Positions 26,570-34,784 of a DNA stretch of 64,000 nucleotides are shown in pieces. The position numbers and the translations under genes were made by a program. The notes under the pieces were generated by a model, which saw only the letters and a list, made by a program, of their open reading frames with translations, was not told the origin of the DNA and ran no database searches. The stretch is from NCBI RefSeq assembly GCF_021390325.1, contig NZ_JAJUWU010000026.1:19647-83646 (forward strand), given 5' to 3'. The DNA comes from Jiella avicenniae (GTDB taxonomy: Bacteria; Pseudomonadota; Alphaproteobacteria; Rhizobiales; Rhizobiaceae). Position 1 is the stretch's first letter. Each line of letters starts with the position of its first letter.

Positions 26570-26587
26570 TGTAGGTATTTACCTACA
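26570..26587. promoter_or_regulatory. Operator of the VapC/Phd toxin-antitoxin operon
   Basis: TGTAGGTA (26570-26577) and TACCTACA (26580-26587) are perfect 8-bp arms with a 2-bp spacer, 11 bp upstream of the antitoxin start on its strand. A TATAT-like -10 element overlaps its distal side. Its position matches autoregulation by the antitoxin. Confidence 0.72.
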
Positions 26588-26668
26588 TATAGCATCCGCA
26601 CCGGTCGCTGCAAAGCGTCGGCGTGACAGGCCGTGACGGATCACGAATTTAGTTATGAAGAATAAAAG

Positions 26669-26681
26669 TTATGGACCATAA
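26669..26681. promoter_or_regulatory. Candidate MarR operator
   Basis: TTATGG, A, CCATAA is a 13-bp perfect inverted repeat in an AT-rich stretch 40 bp before the MarR gene. Such short dyads in AT-rich promoters are typical MarR sites, so self-repression relieved by a hydroxycinnamoyl-CoA or related ligand is plausible. Confidence 0.55.
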
Positions 26682-26720
26682 TCATATTGTGGGCTATGGA
26701 TGGCGTCAGGAGGAGACGAC

Positions 26721-27209
26721 GTGGTGAGCGAGCGCGAAACTTCGGGCCCGGTCGAGCTTCGCGAGGCCGTCGACGACGAGGGCATGCGCGGTTTCGTCGG
26801 CTACAACATCAAGCGCGCCTACATCAGGGTTCAGGGCGCCGCCCAGGCTGCTCTGGCGCCGTTCGAGCTTCGCGTCCTTTCCTTCACCGCGCTGTCGATC
26901 ATCGGCACCAATCCCGGCATCACGCCCTCGCAACTGGCGGTGCTGCTCGGGATGGAGCGCTCGAACGTGGTCGCGGTCATCGACGATCTGATGTCGCGCG
27001 ATCTCGTCTCGCGCGAGCGCCTCGAAACCGATCGCCGGCGCTTCGCGCTGACGATGACGGCGAGAGGCGGCGAGGTGCAGAAGGCGGCAGCCCGAGCGAT
27101 CGCGGAATTCGAAGGCCGGCTCGTCTCGGTCCTGAGCGAGGAGGAACAGGCGACCCTGGTCCGCTTGCTGAACAGGATCGAAGCGGAAGGGGCCGCAACC
27201 AAGGATTAA
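26721..27209 (+). CDS. MarR family regulator of the hydroxycinnamate cluster
   Basis: A regulator of about 162 residues. The winged helix appears as RVLSFTALSIIGTNPGITPSQLAV-type helices, then LGMERSNVVAVIDDLMSRDLV and the wing RERLETDRRRFALTMT. A GTG at 26721 is chosen because AGGAGG lies about 7 bases upstream; an in-frame ATG at 26700 and a GTG at 26724 are alternatives. It precedes the TRAP transporter and CoA-dependent hydroxycinnamate genes on the same strand. In Agrobacterium and related systems MarR-type proteins repress such genes until a pathway CoA thioester appears; that is the likely role here. Confidence 0.9.
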   Translation: MVSERETSGPVELREAVDDEGMRGFVGYNIKRAYIRVQGAAQAALAPFELRVLSFTALSIIGTNPGITPSQLAVLLGMERSNVVAVIDDLMSRDLVSRERLETDRRRFALTMTARGGEVQKAAARAIAEFEGRLVSVLSEEEQATLVRLLNRIEAEGAATKD

Positions 27210-27253
27210 GCCGCCGACGATGGGACGTCCGTGCGGCCAACAGGGAGGAAGGC

Positions 27254-28354
27254 ATGACGAGACTTCTTGCGAAAACCGTCGCGGTTGCGGCGTTGATCGC
27301 CGCCACCGGCGCATCGGCCGACACGATCCGGGCAACCTCCGGCTTCGGCCCGTCGCATCCGATCGCGAACGCGATCTATCCGGAGATCAACAAGCGGCTT
27401 CAGGAATTCACCAATGGCGAATGGGACCTCCAGGACACCCCGTCCGGCCTCGTCGCCCCCAATGAGATGAGCTCGGCGCTGCGCGACGGCGTCACCGAAT
27501 TCGGCGCGCTCTTGATGCCCTATTTCCCGGCGCAGTTTCCCGAGGCGGCCATGCCCTCCGAGCTCTCGGTCCTGGGCGAGGGCAACCTCGCCATCTCCTC
27601 GGCGGTGACCGAATACATCGCGACCTGTGAAGAGTGCCAGGCCGAGTTCGCCGAAAACGGCCAAGTCTATCTCGGCACGGATGCGACGCCCCCCTACAAT
27701 CTCCTGACGGTGAAGCCGGTTCGCAGCGCCGCCGATCTCCAGGGCATGCGCATCCGCACCGGCGCGCCGCTCTATGCGACCTTCATCGAGGAACAGGGCG
27801 GTGCCGCCGTCCAGCTGCCGTCCTCGGAACTCTTCGAATCCCTCAGCCAGGGTGTCATCGACGGCACCTTCAGCGCCGATCACGAGATCATCGCCAACCG
27901 GCTGGGTGACGCGATCGACTACGTCACCGAGGTGAAACTCGGCGTCTTCAACGGTGCGGCCGTCACCACGGCGAGCCAGATCTTGTGGAGCCGCATGGAT
28001 GCCGAAACCCGCGCGGCCCTGGCCCGCGCATCGCAATACGGCATCGCCAAGGGGCTGAAGGGCATGCAGAAAGACGCCGAGGCCGCCCGCGACGTCGACG
28101 GCGTCGAGTTCATCGAAGCCGACGAGAGCCTGGAAAAGGCCAGAAAAGAGTTCATCGAGGCGCATGTCGCCCGCGCGGCCAAGATCCTCGAAGAGCGCGG
28201 CGTGACCGACGCCCAGTCCAAGGTCGATCGCTACCGTGCCCTGGTCGAGAAGTGGCAGGGCCTGGTTACCGAGGACATGAGCGCCGAGGAACTGGGCGAG
28301 CTTCGCTACAACGAGATCTTCGCCAAGCTCGACATGAGCACCTACGGCCAATGA
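27254..28354 (+). CDS. TRAP transporter substrate-binding protein, DctP type
   Basis: A 366-residue periplasmic binding protein. A signal peptide ends near ATGASADT (about residue 22). The DctP fold is recognised from SGFGPSHPIANAIYPEINKR, LRDGVTEFGALLMPYF, LLTVKPVRSAADLQGMRIRT and LPSSELFESLSQGVIDGTF; the arginine in the last-but-one block usually salt-bridges the substrate carboxylate. GGGAGGAAGG precedes the ATG. It is followed by both TRAP permease genes and the hydroxycinnamate enzymes, so an aromatic carboxylate such as ferulate, p-coumarate or a dihydro form is the likely cargo. A strong hairpin separates it from the permeases, fitting higher expression of the binding protein. Confidence 0.92.
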   Translation: MTRLLAKTVAVAALIAATGASADTIRATSGFGPSHPIANAIYPEINKRLQEFTNGEWDLQDTPSGLVAPNEMSSALRDGVTEFGALLMPYFPAQFPEAAMPSELSVLGEGNLAISSAVTEYIATCEECQAEFAENGQVYLGTDATPPYNLLTVKPVRSAADLQGMRIRTGAPLYATFIEEQGGAAVQLPSSELFESLSQGVIDGTFSADHEIIANRLGDAIDYVTEVKLGVFNGAAVTTASQILWSRMDAETRAALARASQYGIAKGLKGMQKDAEAARDVDGVEFIEADESLEKARKEFIEAHVARAAKILEERGVTDAQSKVDRYRALVEKWQGLVTEDMSAEELGELRYNEIFAKLDMSTYGQ

Positions 28355-28360
28355 CGCCAC

Positions 28361-28397
28361 CTCGGGCGAGGAGGGCTGAATCTCGTCCTCGCCCGAG
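28361..28397 (+). terminator. Attenuator-type hairpin between dctP and dctQ
   Basis: CTCGGGCGAGGA (28361-28372) and TCCTCGCCCGAG (28386-28397) are perfect 12-bp arms with a 13-nt loop. A smaller GCGCC/GGCGC hairpin follows at 28419-28434. It probably protects the dctP message or reduces read-through into the permease genes. Confidence 0.7.
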
Positions 28398-28501
28398 CCA
28401 CCCGAACGAAAGAAAAAGGCGCCGCCTCAGGCGCTTCCCGGAGGAATTGCGCGGGTCGCGTTCCGGATTGATCGAACGCGCCGGCGACCAGGGAGGACAA
28501 C

Positions 28502-29041
28502 ATGCGCCAGGCTGAAGTCTGGATCGGAAGGATCAGTCTTGCCATCGGTTCGGCGGTCCTCGTCGCGATGATGCTGCAGGTCGTGGTCGACGTCTTCCTG
28601 CGCAGCTTCGTCGGTATCGTCTTTCCGGCGACGGCCGATCTCGTGGGGCGCTACTACATGGTCGCGGTCAGCTTCCTGCCGCTGGCGATGACCGAGATCG
28701 ACCGCCGCCACATCGAGGCGACGATCTTCACCCACGGCCTGACGGGAGCGGCGAAGACCGCGGTCTTCTTCCTCGGCTTTCTCGCCGGGCTCGTCGTCTT
28801 CGGCCTCCTGATCTGGGGCTCCTTCAACGAAGCGATGATCCAGAGCGCGCGCGGCGCCTATCTCGATGTGGGCACGATGCGCTTTCCCACCTGGCCGAGC
28901 TACTGGATCCTGCCGGTATCCTTCGCGCTGATGGAGGCCATCATGGTCATCCGGCTCGTCGAACTTCTGACCGGACGCTTCGTCGAGGGCGATCACGATC
29001 CGAGCGAAGAGGTCCAGGGCCTCGGACCGGAGACGCGCTGA
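28502..29041 (+). CDS. TRAP transporter small permease, DctQ type
   Basis: A 179-residue membrane protein with four helices: ISLAIGSAVLVAMMLQVVVDV, then YYMVAVSFLPLAMTE, AVFFLGFLAGLVVFGLLIW, and SYWILPVSFALMEAIMV. The arginine and glutamine pattern around VVDVFLRSF and the final ELLTGR fit DctQ. It forms a complex with the large permease, whose start codon overlaps its stop by one base. GGGAGG lies before the ATG. Confidence 0.92.
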   Translation: MRQAEVWIGRISLAIGSAVLVAMMLQVVVDVFLRSFVGIVFPATADLVGRYYMVAVSFLPLAMTEIDRRHIEATIFTHGLTGAAKTAVFFLGFLAGLVVFGLLIWGSFNEAMIQSARGAYLDVGTMRFPTWPSYWILPVSFALMEAIMVIRLVELLTGRFVEGDHDPSEEVQGLGPETR

Positions 29042-30321
29042 TGGAACCCGTCACCATTGGATTGATCGCGCTCGCGGCCGTCCTCGTCCTGATCGCGCTG
29101 CGCGTGCCGATCGGGGTCAGCCTGATCCTCGTTTCCTTTTCGGGCATCTGGGCGATCGCCGGCTTCCGTCCGGCCTTCAGCATGGTCTCGACCATTCCCT
29201 ATTCCTCCTCGGCGAGCTGGACCCTGAGCTCGATCCCGATGTTCCTGCTGATGGGCTATGTCGCCTATCATTCGGGTCTGACGCGGGGTCTCTTCGAGGC
29301 CGCGCGGGTCTGGTGGGGCTGGATGCCGGGCGGGCTCGCCATCGCGTCGCTCGCCGGGGCGGGCGGTTTCGCCGCCGTTTCTGGCTCGTCCGTCGCCTGT
29401 TCGGCGGCGATCGGGCGCATCGCCATCCCCGAAATGGCGCGCCAGGGCTACGATCTGAGGATCGCGACGGGATCGGTCGCCGCCGGCGGCACGATCGGCG
29501 CGCTGATCCCGCCCTCGATCATCCTGATCCTCTTCGGCATCCAGGCGAACGTCTCGATCAACTCGCTGTTTCTCGGTGGTCTGTTCGTCGGGCTCGCCTC
29601 GCTCGCCTTCTATGTCGCGGCGGTCTTGATCTTCTGGCTGCGCCATCCCGATCGCATGCAGCGCTCGACCGGCTACGACATGGCCGATCGCTGGAGGAAG
29701 ACGCTGGAAATCTGGCCGGTTCTCGTCCTGATCGTGGCGGTGCTCGGCGGGCTCTTCGCCGGCTTCTTCACCGCCACCGAGGCCGGCGCCTTCGGGGCCT
29801 TCATGGCGCTCGTCATCGCTTTCGCCCGCCGCTCGCTCGGCTGGCAGGGCTTGCGCGAGAGCCTGGTCGACACGCTGCTCGCCTCGGGTGCGCTCTTCAT
29901 CATCGCGATCGGCGCGAACCTCTTCACCCGGCTCGTGGCGATGTCCGGCCTGTCGATGGAGATCAGCCAGTTCGTCGAGGGGCTCGGCCTCGGCACCTTC
30001 GGGCTCCTCGCGATCATCACGGTCATCTATCTGCTTCTCGGCATGTTCCTGGAGCCGATCGGCGCGCTGCTCCTGACATTGCCGCTCTTCCTGCCCCTGA
30101 TCGGGTCCCATCAGGTCGATCTCGTCTGGTTCGGTATTCTGGTCGCGAAACTCCTCGAGATCGGAATGATCACGCCGCCGGTGGGGCTCAACGTCTTCGT
30201 CATCCACTCCGTCGCGCGCGATCACGTGCGGCTGGAACAGGTCTTCGCGGGGATCGTGCCGTTCCTCGCCGCCGATCTCGTCCTGGTCGTGATCATGCTT
30301 TTGACGCACGGATTTTTCTAA
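29041..30321 (+). CDS. TRAP transporter large permease, DctM type
   Basis: A 426-residue protein with about twelve helices of the TRAP large-permease (ion transporter) family. Typical blocks: LRVPIGVSLILVSFSGIW at the N-terminus, GFAAVSGSSVACSAAIGRIAIPEM, TIGALIPPSIILILFGI and MITPPVGLNVFVI near the end. It couples import to a Na+ or proton gradient. One-base overlap with dctQ and an 10-bp gap to the SDR gene place it in one operon with the catabolic enzymes. Confidence 0.94.
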   Translation: MEPVTIGLIALAAVLVLIALRVPIGVSLILVSFSGIWAIAGFRPAFSMVSTIPYSSSASWTLSSIPMFLLMGYVAYHSGLTRGLFEAARVWWGWMPGGLAIASLAGAGGFAAVSGSSVACSAAIGRIAIPEMARQGYDLRIATGSVAAGGTIGALIPPSIILILFGIQANVSINSLFLGGLFVGLASLAFYVAAVLIFWLRHPDRMQRSTGYDMADRWRKTLEIWPVLVLIVAVLGGLFAGFFTATEAGAFGAFMALVIAFARRSLGWQGLRESLVDTLLASGALFIIAIGANLFTRLVAMSGLSMEISQFVEGLGLGTFGLLAIITVIYLLLGMFLEPIGALLLTLPLFLPLIGSHQVDLVWFGILVAKLLEIGMITPPVGLNVFVIHSVARDHVRLEQVFAGIVPFLAADLVLVVIMLLTHGFF

Positions 30322-30331
30322 AGGGGGCAGC

Positions 30332-31099
30332 ATGAGGATCGAAGGAGAAATCGCGCTTGTCTCGGGCGGCGGAAGCGGCCTCGGCGAAGCGACCGCCAGA
30401 CGGCTCGCGGCGAACGGGGCGAAGGTCGCGGTGGTCGACCGGGACGGCGAGGGGGCGAAGCGCGTCGCCGGCGAAATCGGCGGGTTCGCGGCCGTCGCGG
30501 ACGTGACGGATGCCGAGGCGGTCGAGGCGGCATTCTCGCAAGCCGCCGAGGCGCTCGGCCATGCGCCGCGGATCGTCGTCAACTGCGCCGGGATCGGCAC
30601 GGCGGCGCGCATCCTGCCGCGTGACGGGAGCCTTTCGATCGACCTCTTCGAGCGGACGATCAAGGTCAATCTCATCGGCTCCTATGTGATCATGAGCGTT
30701 GCGGCGCGGGCGATGGCGGCGCTCGACCCGATGGACGACGACGGAGCGCGGGGCGTCATCGTGAACACGGCATCCGTCGCCTATCAGGACGGACAGATCG
30801 GGCAGGCGGCCTATGCGGCCTCCAAGGGCGGCATCGCCTCGATGACGCTGCCTGCGGCGCGCGAACTCGCCCGCTTCGGCATCCGCGTGATGACGATCGC
30901 GCCGGGCCTTTTCGAAACCCCCATGGCCGGTGGCCTCGACGCCGAAGTCAAGGCCGCGATCGAGAAGGGCCTGCCCTTCCCCTCGCGCCTCGGGCGGCCC
31001 GACGAATATGCGATGCTGGTCCAGCAGATCGTGGAAAACCCCTTGTTGAACGGCGAGACGATCCGCATCGACAGCGCCGTCAGATTGGCACCGAAATGA
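30332..31099 (+). CDS. Short-chain dehydrogenase, likely aryl-3-hydroxypropionyl-CoA dehydrogenase
   Basis: A 255-residue classical SDR: ALVSGGGSGLGEATARRLA for NAD binding, VNCAGIG, Ser in VNTASVAYQ, and YAASKGG with the catalytic tyrosine and lysine. Its closest look is to HSD17B10-like 3-hydroxyacyl-CoA dehydrogenases. In the position between transporter and crotonase genes it would oxidise the beta-hydroxy group of the hydrated hydroxycinnamoyl-CoA to the beta-keto form, as proposed for the Agrobacterium fabrum pathway. It overlaps the crotonase gene by ATGA. AAGGGGG is the ribosome site. Confidence 0.87.
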   Translation: MRIEGEIALVSGGGSGLGEATARRLAANGAKVAVVDRDGEGAKRVAGEIGGFAAVADVTDAEAVEAAFSQAAEALGHAPRIVVNCAGIGTAARILPRDGSLSIDLFERTIKVNLIGSYVIMSVAARAMAALDPMDDDGARGVIVNTASVAYQDGQIGQAAYAASKGGIASMTLPAARELARFGIRVMTIAPGLFETPMAGGLDAEVKAAIEKGLPFPSRLGRPDEYAMLVQQIVENPLLNGETIRIDSAVRLAPK

Positions 31100-31866
31100 G
31101 CACGAAGCAGTACACAGAGGGCCGGATCGACGGCCAGATCGCCGAACTCGAACTGATCCGCGTCGAGAAGCGCAACGCCATGTCGGACGGCCTGATGGCC
31201 GAGATCGAGGCGTTCTATGCGGGCCTGCCCGCCGATGTGCGCGTCATCATCCTGCATGGTCGCGGGGGGCATTTCTGCTCGGGCCTCGACCTCGCCGAAC
31301 ACGTCTCGCGCTCGGCCGAGGCCGGTGTCCACCATTCGCGCAACTGGCACCGGGTGATGGATCTGATCCAGCTCGGCGGCAAGGTGACCGTCAGCGCCAT
31401 GACCGGCGCGGTGATCGGCGGCGGGCTGGAGCTTGCCACCGCCACCCATGTGAGGATCGCCGAGCCCTCGGTGATCTTCCAGCTTCCCGAAGGGCGACGC
31501 GGCATCTTCGTCGGCGGCGGCGCGACGGTGCGGGTCGGGCGGATTCTCGGAGCCGACCGCATGGTCGAGATGATGCTGACGGGCCGCAAATACGGCGCCG
31601 AAGAAGGTCTGAGGCTCGGCCTTGCGCACTATAGCGTCGGCGAGGGCGAGGCCCTGCCCTTGGCGCGCGAACTCGCCGCCAAGATCGCCGAGAACGCGCC
31701 CATGTCGAACTACTTCATGGTGCAGGCGCTGACGCGGATCGCCGACATGCCGCGCGCCGAAGGCCTGTTCACCGAAAGCCTCGCCGCCGCCCTCGTCCAG
31801 ACGACGCCGGATGCCGAGGAAGGGCTCAAGGCCTTTCTCGAAAAGCGCATGCCGAAATTCCGCTGA
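31096..31866 (+). CDS. Enoyl-CoA hydratase/isomerase family, hydroxycinnamoyl-CoA hydratase
   Basis: A 256-residue crotonase. The oxyanion-hole segments are HFCSGLDLAEH and MTGAVIGGGLELATATH; the catalytic glutamate region is LPEGRRGIFVGGGATVRV. This last block differs from the hydratase/lyase (vanillin-forming) enzymes, whose motif is closer to IIPGGG, so I favour simple hydration followed by beta-oxidation rather than direct cleavage. ATGA overlaps the dehydrogenase gene upstream, and the synthetase gene follows 22 bp downstream. Confidence 0.87.
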   Translation: MSTKQYTEGRIDGQIAELELIRVEKRNAMSDGLMAEIEAFYAGLPADVRVIILHGRGGHFCSGLDLAEHVSRSAEAGVHHSRNWHRVMDLIQLGGKVTVSAMTGAVIGGGLELATATHVRIAEPSVIFQLPEGRRGIFVGGGATVRVGRILGADRMVEMMLTGRKYGAEEGLRLGLAHYSVGEGEALPLARELAAKIAENAPMSNYFMVQALTRIADMPRAEGLFTESLAAALVQTTPDAEEGLKAFLEKRMPKFR

Positions 31867-31888
31867 CCGTCGGAAAGGAGGAGAAACG

Positions 31889-33760
31889 ATGACCCAAGAG
31901 ACCCGGATCCCACCGCAGCAAGCCGGCGACCACGCCGCCTGGGCGCGGGAAAACACCGCCGTCGAGTGCCGGCCTCACAAGGTGATCCGCGAGAATCGCG
32001 AGGACGGGACGATCCTGCTTCGCTCGGATTACCCCTTGGGCGAGTTCGCGCCGAACACCGGCACCTGGCTGCATCGCTGGGCCGAGGAGGCTCCCGGCCA
32101 GGTGGCCGTCGCCGAACGGGCGAAGGACGGCGAGGGCTGGCGCGAGGTGACCTATCGCGAGCTTCTTCAAGAGGTGCGCGCGGTCGGCGCATCGCTGGTG
32201 GCGCGGGGGCTTACGCAGGGCGATACGATCGCGATCCTCTCGGGCAACGGGCTCGACCATCTGATCCTGTCGCTCGGTGCGCAATATGTGGGCGTGCCGG
32301 TCGTGCCGCTCGCAGAGCAGTATTCGCTGATCACCGAGGCCCATCCGCGCCTGATCTACGTGCTCGGCAAGGCCAGGCCGAAGCTCGCCTTCGTCGACGA
32401 TGCGGGACGCTATGCCGAGGCACTGGCGCTTCCGGAACTGAAGGACGTCGAGGTGGTCGCGGCGACGACGGAAGGCGCGCCGCGCGCCGTGACGCCCTTT
32501 GCCGATCTCCTCGCCGGCGCCGACGCCGATGTGGACGCCGCCCACGCCAAGGTCGGGCCGGACACTCTGGCGAAGATCCTCTTCACCTCCGGCTCGTCGT
32601 CGGACCCCAAGGGCGTGATGACGACGCACCGGATGATGTGCGTCAACCAGGAACAGTTGGCCGCCTCGATGCCGTTTCTCGACAAGCGGCACCAGGCGAT
32701 CACCGACTGGCTGCCCTGGAATCACGTCTTCGGCGGCAGCCACAACGTCAATATGATGCTGCGCTGTGGCGGCACGCTGGTGATCGACGCCGGCAAGCCG
32801 ACGGGCAAGGGCTTCGCGACGACGGCGAAGAACCAGCGCGAGCGTGCCGGAACGCTCGCCTTCAACGTGCCGATCGGCTTTTCCATGCTCGCCGACGCGA
32901 TGGAGTCGGACGAGGCGCTGCGGCAGGCCTATTTCAAGGATCTCGATCTTCTCTTCTATGCCGGCGCTTCGCTGCCCCAGAAGGTCTGGGACCGGTTGGA
33001 ACGATACGCGCTGGAAGTGCGCGGCGCGCTGCCGCTGATGATCTCGAGCTGGGGGCTGACCGAAACCGCCCCCTCGGTGCTGATGGTCCACGAGCCGATC
33101 GGCCGCTCCGGCGTCATCGGCGTCCCGGTGCCGGGTGTCGAGGTGAAGCTGATCCCTGACGACGACATGCGCTGCGAGATCCGCGTGAAGGGTCCGAACA
33201 TCATGCCCGGCTACTACGAGGACGAAGAGCGCACGAAGAAGGCCTTCGACGAAGAGGGCTATTTCATCACCGGCGATGCCGTGCGCTTCGTCGACATCGA
33301 TGACGCCGACAAGGGCCTGACCTTCGACGGCCGCGTCTCGGAGGACTTCAAGCTCGACACCGGCACCTGGGTCCAGGCGGGCGCGCTGCGCCTGAAGGTT
33401 CTGACCGAGCTGTCGGGTCTCGTGCAGGACGTGGTGATCTGCGGCCACGACCGGGGCGAGGTCGGGCTCTTCGTCTTCCCGGCGCCGGGCACCGCGAGCG
33501 ACGAGAACACCAGCGGCGGCGCGGTGACCGAGCCGCATCTGATGGCGTCGATCGAGGAGCGGTTGCGGGCCATGAATGCCGGCACGTCGGGCTCGGCCAA
33601 GCGTATCACCCGCGCGCTGATCCTGGCCGAGCCGCCCTCCGTCGAGGGGCAGGAGGTCACCGACAAGGGCTCGCTCAACGTCAACAAGATCCTCACCCGC
33701 CGCGCCGACCTTCTGGAGCGGCTCTACGACAATGACGATCCGGCGCTGATCCGGGTCTAG
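31889..33760 (+). CDS. fcs: Feruloyl-CoA synthase (AMP-binding)
   Basis: A 623-residue ANL-superfamily ligase. Core motifs: LFTSGSSSDPKGVMTTHRMM (phosphate-binding), SWGLTETAPSV, FITGDAVRFVD, and KGSLNVNKIL with the C-terminal lysine. The DTGTWVQAGALRLKVL block is typical of feruloyl-CoA synthases. It activates ferulate, p-coumarate or caffeate with ATP and CoA to enter the route. AAAGGAGG lies 8 bases before the ATG, so the longer upstream frame is not used. After its stop is an intergenic palindromic repeat before the next pathway gene. Confidence 0.92.
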   Translation: MTQETRIPPQQAGDHAAWARENTAVECRPHKVIRENREDGTILLRSDYPLGEFAPNTGTWLHRWAEEAPGQVAVAERAKDGEGWREVTYRELLQEVRAVGASLVARGLTQGDTIAILSGNGLDHLILSLGAQYVGVPVVPLAEQYSLITEAHPRLIYVLGKARPKLAFVDDAGRYAEALALPELKDVEVVAATTEGAPRAVTPFADLLAGADADVDAAHAKVGPDTLAKILFTSGSSSDPKGVMTTHRMMCVNQEQLAASMPFLDKRHQAITDWLPWNHVFGGSHNVNMMLRCGGTLVIDAGKPTGKGFATTAKNQRERAGTLAFNVPIGFSMLADAMESDEALRQAYFKDLDLLFYAGASLPQKVWDRLERYALEVRGALPLMISSWGLTETAPSVLMVHEPIGRSGVIGVPVPGVEVKLIPDDDMRCEIRVKGPNIMPGYYEDEERTKKAFDEEGYFITGDAVRFVDIDDADKGLTFDGRVSEDFKLDTGTWVQAGALRLKVLTELSGLVQDVVICGHDRGEVGLFVFPAPGTASDENTSGGAVTEPHLMASIEERLRAMNAGTSGSAKRITRALILAEPPSVEGQEVTDKGSLNVNKILTRRADLLERLYDNDDPALIRV

Positions 33761-33858
33761 AGCGCATCGATCGAATTCGAAGTCGGCTAATGCGCTCTAA
33801 GATATTGATAATACGCATTTTCGCGAGCGCGAAAGTCTGCAACCTTCGCTGAAAATGC
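33758..33858. repeat. Intergenic palindromic mosaic between fcs and the hydrolase gene
   Basis: TAGAGCGCAT (33758-33767, starting at the fcs stop codon) and ATGCGCTCTA (33790-33799) are perfect 10-bp arms with TCGAATTCGA in the loop. Then GCATTTTC (33815-33822) and GAAAATGC (33851-33858) form another inverted pair. The short AGAGC-type palindromes resemble those scattered through rhizobial intergenic regions. It occupies nearly all the 113-bp gap. Confidence 0.6.
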
Positions 33859-33873
33859 TCCAAGGAGGAAACC

Positions 33874-34746
33874 ATGGTCGATTTCTCTTCCGTTCGCGCG
33901 ATCGACATCCACACCCATGCCGAAGAGCCCTGCGGCTGCCATTCCGACGACGGCTATGACGACTTGCAGTCGACGATGGCGCAGTATTTCGGCGCCCCCT
34001 GGAATCACCCCCCGACGATCGAGGAGACGGCCGCCTATTACCGCGAGCGCAACATCGCGGCGGTGATCTTCCCCGTCGATGCCGAGCGCGAGACCGGCTA
34101 TCGCCGCTATTCCAACGACGAAGTCCTCGAACTCGTCAAAAAGAACGACGACATCCTGATCCCCTTTGCCTCGATCGATCCGTGGAAGGGCAAGATGGCG
34201 GTGCGCGAGGCGCGCCGGCTGATCGAGGAGCACGGCGTCAAGGGCTTCAAGTTCCACCCGACCATGCAGGGGTTCTATCCGAACGACCGGATGGCCTATC
34301 CCTTCTACGAGGTCTTGGCCGAACATCGCTGCGTGGCGCTGTTCCACACCGGCCAGACCGGCGTCGGCTCGGGCATGCGCTCGGGCAACGGGATGCGGCT
34401 GAAATATTCCAACCCGATGTATCTCGACGACGTGGCGGTCGACTTCCCGGACATGAGCATCATCGCCGCCCATCCGAGCTTTCCCTGGCAGGAAGAGGCG
34501 CTCGCCGTCGCCCAGCACAAGCCGAACGTCTATATCGACCTCTCCGGCTGGTCGCCGAAATACTTCCCGCCGATCCTCGTGCGCTATGCCAACAGCCTGT
34601 TGAAGAAGAAGATGCTGTTCGGCTCCGACTGGCCGATGATCGCGCCCGACAAGTGGCTCGGAGCCTTCGAGAAGGCGGACTTCAAGGACGAGGTGCGTCC
34701 GCTGATCCTGAAGGAAAACGCCATGCGGCTCCTGGGCGTTTCCTGA
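33874..34746 (+). CDS. Amidohydrolase-2 family, likely 4-hydroxyphenyl-beta-ketoacyl-CoA hydrolase
   Basis: A 290-residue TIM-barrel metal hydrolase. Metal ligands: His13 and His15 in DIHTHAEE, the histidines in FKFHPTM, LFHTGQTG and AAHPSFPW, and Asp in LFGSDWPM. Family relatives are decarboxylases and hydrolases; in phenylpropanoid gene clusters of Azoarcus/Aromatoleum and Agrobacterium a homologue is assigned to cleaving acetyl-CoA from aryl-beta-ketoacyl-CoA to leave the benzoate. I rely on context for that choice; a resorcylate-type decarboxylase is the alternative. AAGGAGG precedes the ATG. Confidence 0.8.
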   Translation: MVDFSSVRAIDIHTHAEEPCGCHSDDGYDDLQSTMAQYFGAPWNHPPTIEETAAYYRERNIAAVIFPVDAERETGYRRYSNDEVLELVKKNDDILIPFASIDPWKGKMAVREARRLIEEHGVKGFKFHPTMQGFYPNDRMAYPFYEVLAEHRCVALFHTGQTGVGSGMRSGNGMRLKYSNPMYLDDVAVDFPDMSIIAAHPSFPWQEEALAVAQHKPNVYIDLSGWSPKYFPPILVRYANSLLKKKMLFGSDWPMIAPDKWLGAFEKADFKDEVRPLILKENAMRLLGVS

Positions 34747-34784
34747 GCGTCGCGCGATCCATTTCTGAAACGTCCGGGAATCCG

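Noticed and set aside
31096..31866. Feruloyl-CoA hydratase/lyase giving vanillin directly
   Set aside because: The active-site block differs from that group, and an SDR dehydrogenase plus a beta-ketoacyl-CoA hydrolase are next to it; no vanillin dehydrogenase is present.
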